Shown one piece after another: positions 56,350-64,000 of a DNA stretch of 64,000 nucleotides. The stretch lies in NCBI RefSeq assembly GCF_050947335.1, contig NW_027473317.1:2914001-2978000 (forward strand), written 5' to 3'. The position numbers and the translations under genes were made by a program. The stretch comes from Megachile rotundata (taxonomy: Eukaryota > Arthropoda > Insecta > Hymenoptera > Megachilidae). Under the pieces are notes generated by a model. That model was not told where the DNA came from, searched no databases, and saw only the letters and a program-made list of their open reading frames with translations. The number at the start of each line of letters is the position of its first letter. Positions within the stretch are counted from its first letter, which is position 1.

Positions 56350-58412
56350 ATTGTGATTGTATGATTGTGATTGTATGATTGTGTTTGCATGATTGTGATT
56401 GTATGATTGTGAATGTGTGATTGTGATTGTATGATTGTGATTGTATGATTGTGATTGTATGATTGTTTCTGCATGATTGTGATTGTATGATTGCGATTGT
56501 ATGATTATGATTGTGTGATTGTGATTGTATGATTGTGATTGTGTGATTGTGATTGTGAGATTGTGATTGTATGATTGTGATCGTATGATTGTGATTGTAT
56601 GATTGTGATTGTATGATTGTGATTGTATGATTGTGATTGTATGATTGTGATCGTATGATTGTGGTTGTATGATTGTGATTGTATGATTGTGATTGTATGA
56701 TTGTGATTGTATGATTGTGATTGTATGATAGTAATTGTATGATTGTGATTGTATGATTGTGATTGTATGATTGTGATTGTATGATTGTGATCGTATGATT
56801 GTGATTCTTTGATTGCGATTGTATGATTGTGATAGTATGATTGTGATTGTATGATTGTGATTGTATGATGGTGATTCTTTGATTGCGATTGTATGATTGT
56901 GATAGTATGATTGTGATTGTATGATTGTGATTGTATGATGGTGATTGTATGATTGTGATTGTATGATTGTGATTGTATGATTGTGATTGCATGATTGTGA
57001 TTGTATGATTGTGATTGTGTGATTGTGATTGTGTGATTGTGATTGTATGATTGTGATTGTATGATTGTGATCGTATGATTGTGATTGTATGATTGTGATT
57101 GCATGATTGTGATTGTATGATTGTGATTGTGTGATTGTGATGGTGTGATTGTGATTGTATGATTGTGATTGTATGATTGCGATCGTATGATTGTGATCGT
57201 ATGATTGTGATCGTATGATTGTGATCGTATAATTGTGATTGTATGATTCTGATCGTATGATTGTGATTGTAAGATTGTGATTGTGTGATTGCGATTCTAT
57301 GATTGTGACTGTATGATTGTGATTGTATGATTGTCATTGTATGATTGTGACTGTATGATTGTGATTGTATGGTTGTGATTGTATGGTTGTGATTGTATGA
57401 TTGTGATTGTATGATTGCGATTGTATGATTGCGATTGTATGATTGTGATCGTATGATTGTGATAGTATGATTGTGATTGTATGATTGTGATTGTATGATG
57501 GTGATTCTTTGATTGCGATTGTATGATTGTGATAGTATGATTGTGATTGTATGATTGTGATTGTATGATGGTGATTGTATGATTGTGATTGTATGATTGT
57601 GATTGTATGATTGTGATTGCATGATTGTGATTGTATGATTGTGATTGTGTGATTGTGATTGTGTGATTGTGATTGTATGATTGTGATTGTACGATTGTGA
57701 TCGTATGATTGTGATTGTAAGATTGTGATTGTGTGATTGTGATTGTATGATTCTGATTGTATGATTGTGATTGTATGATTGTGATCGTATGATAGTGATT
57801 CTTTGATTGCGATTGTATGATTGTGATTGTATGATTGTGATTGTATGATTGTGATTGTATGATTGTGATTGTATGATTGTGATCGTATGATGGTGATTCT
57901 TTGATTGCAATTGTATGATTGTGATTGTATGATTGTGATTGTATGATTGTGATTGTATGATTGGGATTGCATGATTGTGATTGTATGATTGTGATTGTAT
58001 GATTGTGATTGCATGATTGTGATTGCATGATTGTGATTGTGTGATTGTGATTGTATGATTGTGATTGTATGATTGTGATTGTATGATTGTGATCGTATGA
58101 TTGTGATCGTATGATTGTGATTGTAAGATTGTGATTGTGTGATTGCGATTGTATGATTGGGACTGTATGATTGTGATTGTATGATTGTGTTTGTATGATT
58201 GTGATCGTATGATTGTGATTCTTTGATTGCGATTGAATGATTGCGATTGTATGATTGCGATTGTATGATTGCGATTGTATGATTGCGATTGTATGATTGC
58301 GATTGTATGATTGCGATTGTATGATTGCGATTGTATGATTGCGATTGTATGATTGTGATTGTATGATTGTGATTGTATGATTGTGATTGTATGATTGTGA
58401 TTGTATGATTGT

Positions 58413-58420
58413 GATTTATG
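58413..58420. other. Single-G deletion (family 2, copy 6)
   Basis: GATTTATG, with GTTTCTGCATG 123 bp downstream at 58,536. Confidence 0.93.
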
Positions 58421-58971
58421 ATTGTGATTGTATGATTGTGATTGTATGATTGTGTTTGCATGATTGTGATTGTATGATTGTGATTGTGTGATTGTGATTG
58501 TATGATTGTGATTGTATGATTGTGATTGTATGATTGTTTCTGCATGATTGTGATTGTATGATTGCGATTGTATGATTATGATTGTGTGATTGTGATTGTA
58601 TGATTGTGATTGTGTGATTGTGATTGTGAGATTGTGATTGTATGATTGTGATCGTATGATTGTGATTGTATGATTGTGATTGTATGATTGTGATTGTATG
58701 ATTGTGATTGTATGATTGTGATCGTATGATTGTGGTTGTATGATTGTGATTGTATGATTGTGATTGTATGATTGTGATTGTATGATTGTGATTGTATGAT
58801 AGTAATTGTATGATTGTGATTGTATGATTGTGATCGTATGATTGTGGTTGTATGATTGTGATTGTATGATTGTGATTGTATGATTGTGATTGTATGATTG
58901 TGATTGTATGATTGTGATTGTATGATTGTGATTGTATGATTGTGATTGTATGATTGTGATTGTATGATTGT

Positions 58972-58979
58972 GATTTATG
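58972..58979. other. Single-G deletion (family 2, copy 7)
   Basis: GATTTATG, with GTTTCTGCATG 123 bp downstream at 59,095. It is only 559 bp after copy 6, the shortest spacing of the family. Confidence 0.93.
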
Positions 58980-59640
58980 ATTGTGATTGTATGATTGTGA
59001 TTGTATGATTGTGTTTGCATGATTGTGATTGTATGATTGTGATTGTGTGATTGTGATTGTATGATTGTGGTTGTATGATTGTGATTGTATGATTGTTTCT
59101 GCATGATTGTGATTGTATGATTGCGATTGTATGATTATGATTGTGTGATTGTGATTGTATGATTGTGATTGTGTGATTGTGATTGTGAGATTGTGATTGT
59201 ATGATTGTGATCGTATGATTGTGATTGTATGATTGTGATTGTATGATTGTGATTGTATGATTGTGATTGTATGATTGTGATCGTATGATTGTGGTTGTAT
59301 GATTGTGATTGTATGATTGTGATTGTATGATTGTGATTGTATGATTGTGATTGTATGATAGTAATTGTATGATTGTGATTGTATGATTGTGATTGTATGA
59401 TTGTGATTGTATGATTGTGATCGTATGATTGTGATTCTTTGATTGCGATTGTATGATTGTGATAGTATGATTGTGATTGTATGATTGTGATTGTATGATG
59501 GTGATTCTTTGATTGCGATTGTATGATTGTGATAGTATGATTGTGATTGCATGATTGTGATTGTATGATGGTGATTGTATGATTGTGATTGTATGATTGT
59601 GATTGTATGATTGTGATTGCATGATTGTGATTGTATGATT

Positions 59641-61570
59641 GTGATTGTATGATTTTAATTGTATGATTGTGATTGTATGATTGTGATTACATGATTGCGA
59701 CTGTATGATTGTGATTGTATGATTTTGATTGCAAGATTGTGATTGCATGACTGTGATTATATGATTGTGGTTGTACGATTGTGATTGTATGATTGTGATT
59801 GTATGATTATGATTGTATGATTGTGATTGTATGATTGTCATTGTATGATTGTGATTGTATGATTTTAATTGTATGATTGTGATTGTATGATTGTGATTGT
59901 ATGATTGTGATTGTATGATTGTGATTGTATGATTGTGATTATATGATTGTGATTGTACGATTGTGATTGTATGACTGTGATTGTGACATTGCGATTGTAT
60001 GATTGCGAATGTATGATTGTGATTGTATGACTGTGATTGTGTGATTGTGATAGTAAGATTGTGATTGTATGATTGTGATTGTATGATTGCGATTATATGA
60101 TAGTGATTGTGACATTGCGATTGTATGATTGCGATTGTATGATTGTGATTGTATGATTGTGACTGTATGATTGTGATTGTATGATTTTAATTGTATGATT
60201 GTGATTGTATGATTGTGATTGTATGATTGCGACTGTATGATTGTGATTGTATGATTTTGATTGTATGATTGTGATTGCATGATTGTGATTATATGATTGT
60301 GATTGTATGATTGCGATTGCATGATTGTGATTGTATGATTATGATTGTATGATTGTGATTGTATGACTGTGATTGTGTGATTGTTTTTGTATGATTGTGA
60401 TTGTATGACTTTAGTTGTATGATTGTGATTGTATGATTTTGATTGTATGATTGTGATCGTATGATTGTGATTGTGTGATTGTCATTGTATGATTGCCATT
60501 GTATGATTGTGATTGTATGATTGTGATTGTATGATTGTGATTGTATGATGGTGATTGTTTGACTGTGATTGTGTGATTGTGATTGCATGATTGTGATTGC
60601 ATGATTGTGATTGCATGATTGTGATTGTAGGATTGTGATTTTATGGCTGTGATTGTATGATAGTGATTGTATGATTGTGATTGTATGATTGTGATTGTAT
60701 GATTGTGATTGTATGCTTGTGATTGCATGATTGTGATTGTATGATATTGTCTATATTATTGTGATTGTATGATTGTGATTGTATGATATTGTTTGTGTTA
60801 TTGTGATTGCACGATTGTGATTGTATGATTGTGATTGTATGATTGTGATTGTATGATTGTGATTGTATGATTGTGATTGTATGATTGTGATTGTATGATT
60901 TTGTTTGTATGATTGTGATTGTATGATTGTGATTGTATGATTGTGGTTGTATGATTGTGATTGTATGATTGTGATTGTATGATTTTGTTTGTATGATTGT
61001 GATTGTATGATTGTGATTGTATGATTGTGATTGTATGATTGTGGTTGTATGATTGTGATTGTATGATTGTGATTGTATGATTGTGGTTGTATGCTTGTGA
61101 TTGCATGATTGTGATTGTATGATTGTGATTGTATGATTGTGATTGTATGATTGTGATTGTATGATTGTAATTGTATGATTGTGATTGTATGATTGTGATT
61201 GTATGATTGTGGTTGTACGATAGTCATTGCGACATTACGATCTTATGATTGCGATTGTATGACTGTGATTGTATGATTGTGATTGTATGATTGTGATTGT
61301 ATGATTGTGATTGTATGATTGTGATTGTACGATTGTGATAGTATGATCGTGATTGTATGATTGTAATTGTATGATTGTGATTGCATGATTGTGATTGTAT
61401 GATTGCGATTTTATTATTGTGATTGCATGATTGCGTTTTTATTATTGTGATTGTACGATTGTGATTGTACGATTGTGATTGTATGATTTTGATTGTATGA
61501 TTGTGATTGTATGATTGTAATTGCATGATTGTGATTGTATGATTGTGATTGTAAGGTTGTGATTGTCTCA
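59641..61570. repeat. Beta/alpha module inside gamma (copy 2 of 3)
   Basis: Beta-like units occupy 59.64-60.35 kb. Alpha units follow (GACTTTAGTTG, GATATTGTCTATATT at 60,743, GATTTTGTTTG, GCGACATTACGATC at 61,229) up to the degraded HindIII landmark (AAGGTT near 61,553). It is the most complete copy of this module and corresponds to 50.8-52.26 kb. The part from about 59,885 to 61,004 is repeated at 62,881-64,000. Confidence 0.82.
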
Positions 61571-62880
61571 TTGTGATTGTATGATTGTGATTGTATGATT
61601 GTGATTGTATGATTGTGATTGTATGATTGTGATTGTATGATTGTGATTGTATGATTGTGATTGTATGATTGTGATTGTATGATTGTGATTGTATGATTGT
61701 GATTGTATGACTTTAATTGTATGATTGTGATTGTATGATTGTGATTGTATTATTTTGATTGTATGGTCGTGATTGTATGATGGTGATTGTATGATTGTGA
61801 CTGTATGATTGTGATTGTATGATTGTGATTGTAAGATTGTGATTCTATGGCTGTGATTGTATGATTGTGATTGTATGATAGTGATTGTATGATTTTGATT
61901 GTATGATTGTAATTGTATGATTGTGATTGTGTGATTATGATTGTATGATTGCGATTTTATTATTGTGATTGCATGATTGCGTTTGTATTATTGTGATTGT
62001 ACGATTGTGATTGTACGATTGTGATTGTACGATTGTGATTGTACGATTGTGATTGTACGATTGTGATTGTATGATTGTGATTGTAAGCTTGTGATTGTCT
62101 CATTGTGATTGTATGATTGTGATTGTATGATTGTGATTGTATGATTGTGATTGTATGATTGTGATTTTATGATTGTGATTGTATAATTGTGATTGTATGA
62201 TTGTGATTGTATGATTGTGATTGTATGATTGTGATTGTGTTATTGTGATTCTATGATTGTGATTGTATGATTGTGATTGTATGATTGTGATTGTATGATT
62301 ATGATCGTACGATTGTGATTGTAAGATGGTGATTGTATGATTGTGATTGTATGATTGTGATTGTATGATTGTGATTGTATGATTGTGATTGTATGATTGT
62401 GATTGCATGATTGTGATTGTATGATTGTGATTGTGTGATTGTGATTGTATGATTGTGTTTGCATGATTGTGATTGTATGATTGTGATTGTGTGATTGTGA
62501 TTGTATGATTGTGATTGTATGATTGTGATTGTATGATTGTTTCTGCATGATTGTGATTGTATGATTGCGATTGTATGATTACGATTGTGTGATTGTGATT
62601 GTATGATTGTGATTGTATGATTGTGATTGTATGATAGTAATTGTATGATTGTGATTGTATGATTGTGATTGTATGATTGTGATTGTATGATTGTGATTGT
62701 ATGATTGTGATCGTATGATTGTGATTCTTTGATTGCGATTGTATGATTGTGATAGTATGATTGTGATTGTATGATTGTGATTGTATGATGGTGATTCTTT
62801 GATTGCGATTGTATGATTGTGATAGTATGATTGTGATTGTATGATTGTGATTGTATGATGGTGATTGTATGATTGTGATT
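61571..62880. repeat. Gamma-1 to gamma-2 segment between the two last alpha/beta copies
   Basis: A canonical run of about ten units precedes GACTTTAATTG (61,709), ATGGTCGTG, a five-unit TACGATT run, the HindIII landmark at 62,085 and GTGTTATTGTGATTC at 62,237. Gamma-2 markers follow: GTGTTTGCATG, GTTTCTGCATG at 62,539 and a GATTCTTT pair near 62,723 and 62,793. The GTTTCTGCATG copy here is the only one of eight without the single-G deletion 123 bp upstream. Confidence 0.82.
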
Positions 62881-64000
62881 GTATGATTGTGATTGTATGA
62901 TTGTGATTGTATGATTGTGATTGTATGATTGTGATTATATGATTGTGATTGTACGATTGTGATTGTATGACTGTGATTGTGACATTGCGATTGTATGATT
63001 GCGAATGTATGATTGTGATTGTATGACTGTGATTGTGTGATTGTGATAGTAAGATTGTGATTGTATGATTGTGATTGTATGATTGCGATTGTATGATAGT
63101 GATTGTGACATTGCGATTGTATGATTGCGATTGTATGATTGTGATTGTATGATTGTGACTGTATGATTGTGATTGTATGATTTTAATTGTATGATTGTGA
63201 TTGTATGATTGTGATTGTATGATTGCGACTGTATGATTGTGATTGTATGATTTTGATTGTATGATTGTGATTGCATGATTGTGATTATATGATTGTGATT
63301 GTATGATTGCGATTGCATGATTGTGATTGTATGATTATGATTGTATGATTGTGATTGTATGACTGTGATTGTGTGATTGTTTTTGTATGATTGTGATTGT
63401 ATGACTTTAGTTGTATGATTGTGATTGTATGATTTTGATTGTATGATTGTGATCGTATGATTGTGATTGTGTGATTGTCATTGTATGATTGCCATTGTAT
63501 GATTGTGATTGTATGATTGTGATTGTATGATTGTGATTGTATGATGGTGATTGTTTGACTGTGATTGTGTGATTGTGATTGCATGATTGTGATTGCATGA
63601 TTGTGATTGCATGATTGTGATTGTAGGATTGTGATTTTATGGCTGTGATTGTATGATAGTGATTGTATGATTGTGATTGTATGATTGTGATTGTATGATT
63701 GTGATTGTATGCTTGTGATTGCATGATTGTGATTGTATGATATTGTCTATATTATTGTGATAGTATGATTGTGATTGTATGATATTGTTTGTGTTATTGT
63801 GATTGCACGATTGTGATTGTATGATTGTGATTGTATGATTGTGATTGTATGATTGTGATTGTATGATTGTGATTGTATGATTGTGATTGTATGATTTTGT
63901 TTGTATGATTGTGATTGTATGATTGTGATTGTATGATTGTGGTTGTATGATTGTGATTGTATGATTGTGATTGTATGATTTTGTTTGTATGATTGTGATT
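62881..64000. repeat. Direct copy of 59,885-61,004 at the window end
   Basis: The last 1,120 bp match the segment 2,996 bp (214 units) upstream. I found only two differences by eye: 60,094 against 63,090 (A against G, GATTATATG against GATTGTATG) and near 60,765 against 63,761 (GATTGTATG against GATAGTATG). The copy probably continues past the window edge. Confidence 0.88.

Larger units (their letters stand above)
52261..59640. repeat. Gamma-2 region, third and longest cluster
   Basis: Seven kilobases of gamma-2 units carry five of the seven single-G deletions (53,026, 54,145, 56,342, 58,413 and 58,972) and many GATTCTTTGATTGCG units. Runs of GATTGCGATTGTAT (C at unit position 6) are a feature: about eight in a row near 52,795-52,890 and again near 58,240-58,345, with shorter versions near 55,030 and 56,125. 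GGGACTG and GGGATTGCATG units recur in the same places. Spacing between modules varies (1,119, 2,197, 2,071 and 559 bp). The longest - strand open frame of the window (1,403 codons, 52,263-56,474) lies here and is explained by the unit. Confidence 0.8.
1881..61243. repeat. Alpha landmark family GCGACATTACGATCTTATG (11 copies)
   Basis: This is the most diverged stretch of units in the array, preceded by GTACGATAGTCATT. Copies start at 1,881, 2,833, 4,345, 9,651, 10,589, 13,613, 15,153, 37,338, 44,393, 51,924 and 61,229. It stays in the 14-bp register, so it is a set of mutated units and not an insertion. The last three copies sit in short alpha modules inside gamma sequence and share about 430 bp of near-identical surroundings that end at a GTAAGCTTG or GTAAGGTTG landmark. 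Confidence 0.93.
245..62090. repeat. HindIII landmark family GTAAGCTTGTGATTGTCTC (10 intact copies)
   Basis: The sequence AAGCTT occurs at 245, 8,043, 36,514, 39,076, 39,622, 44,717, 45,417, 50,428, 52,248 and 62,085, each followed by GTGATTGTCTCATTG. An eleventh copy near 61,553 reads AAGGTT and has lost the site. I noticed no other AAGCTT in the window. The copies are in register with each other once the single-base deletions are counted. Alpha and gamma stretches carry them; the beta-rich stretch from 8.1 to 36.5 kb has none. Confidence 0.9.
1171..63757. repeat. Alpha landmark family GATATTGTCTATATTATTG (8 copies)
   Basis: Copies start at 1,171, 5,203, 8,941, 11,447, 16,025, 51,648, 60,743 and 63,739. 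Each is followed about 40 bp later by GATATTGTTTGTGTTATTG. The spacings equal the block offsets found from other landmarks: 7,770 (A1 to A2, left part), 6,244 (A1 to A2, right part), 4,578 (A2 to A3), 9,095 and 2,996. The motif is absent between about 16 and 51 kb, which separates it from the other alpha landmarks. Confidence 0.93.
1..64000. repeat. 14-bp tandem satellite array (GATTGTGATTGTAT)n
   Basis: Every part of the window reads as head-to-tail copies of a 14-bp unit, GATTGTGATTGTAT, with scattered substitutions. The unit is two GATTGT half-motifs followed by AT. The consensus has 4 G, 3 A, 7 T and no C, so the + strand is nearly C-free and the - strand nearly G-free. Units never invert. 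Unit starts fall at position 9 modulo 14 at the left end and 11 modulo 14 at the right end, the shift expected from the 12 single-base deletions listed separately. Most changes are single substitutions, often transitions. No unique sequence, transposon end, gene or inverted repeat is visible anywhere. The array leaves the window at both ends. Its genomic role is not shown by the sequence; heterochromatic satellite is the natural inference. Confidence 0.98.

Noticed and set aside
52263..56474. 1,403-codon open frame on the - strand as a gene for a repetitive protein
   Set aside because: The strand has no stop in any frame of the consensus, so long frames are expected. The start is a chance GCAT variant and the end a chance stop variant. 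Three overlapping frames encode the same 14-residue repeat. No promoter, non-repeat domain, signal peptide or change in composition is present.
1..64000. CRISPR array
   Set aside because: There are no spacers. Units are contiguous 14-mers without unique sequence between them, and no cas-like gene is present.
1..64000. Telomeric repeat array
   Set aside because: The unit GATTGTGATTGTAT resembles no known telomere repeat type (TTAGGG, TTTAGGG, TTAGG and similar). It has no GG-rich run and carries extensive HOR structure and substitutions. A subtelomeric position cannot be excluded.
1..64000. G-quadruplex or hairpin-forming repeat
   Set aside because: G-runs of three or more occur only in scattered GGG variants. 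The unit is not self-complementary and opposite-orientation units are absent, so long hairpins cannot form.
1..64000. Assembly artefact (false expansion of HOR copies)
   Set aside because: Not excluded, but not supported: copies differ in run lengths, private substitutions and module order, which simple mis-joining would not create. Near-identical pairs (532 bp; 2,996-bp offset) deserve a read-depth check.

Overview
The whole 64 kb is one uninterrupted satellite (minisatellite-type) array. I see no gene, RNA gene, transposon or unique sequence in it. The unit is 14 bp, GATTGTGATTGTAT on the + strand, which reads as two GATTGT half-motifs plus AT. About 4,570 units lie head to tail in a single orientation. 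Both window ends fall inside the array, so its true length and flanks are unknown. An array of this size with nested higher-order repeats (HORs) points to a eukaryotic nuclear genome (pericentromeric, subtelomeric or other heterochromatin). The species cannot be named from the sequence. Layout: three long related blocks (A1 1-7,744; A2 7,799-13,203; A3 13,203-18,566) each mix an 'alpha' subfamily, with a HOR of about 1.5 kb, and a 'beta' subfamily rich in GATCGTG, GGGATTG and GCGACATTGCG variants. From 18,566 to about 36,240 beta units dominate, in tandem HORs of 3,766 bp (from about 19,709) and 2,337 bp (from about 25,501), then a finer mosaic. At about 36,241 the alpha sequence that opens the window returns and runs to about 38,800, including a 532-bp tandem duplication. 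From about 38,800 a 'gamma' subfamily takes over, with local HORs of about 0.85-0.9 kb. It is interrupted near 44.3, 50.8-52.2 and 59.6-61.5 kb by alpha/beta modules, one of which is duplicated 2,996 bp downstream as the last 1.1 kb of the window. The 14-bp register is kept almost perfectly for 64 kb. Every long-range offset I measured is a multiple of 14 once 12 single-base deletions are allowed for. These fall into two families: five between 27.6 and 36.2 kb and seven between 42.5 and 59.0 kb. The many long open frames on the - strand follow from the unit: its C/A-rich strand has no stop in any frame, and because 14 is not divisible by 3 all three frames read the same 14-residue repeat. I annotate no CDS. 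The points of interest are the organisation and history of the array: strict phase, nested HORs, conflicting relationships between block copies, variant-unit expansions, CpG-creating variants with a visible decay product, and extreme strand asymmetry.
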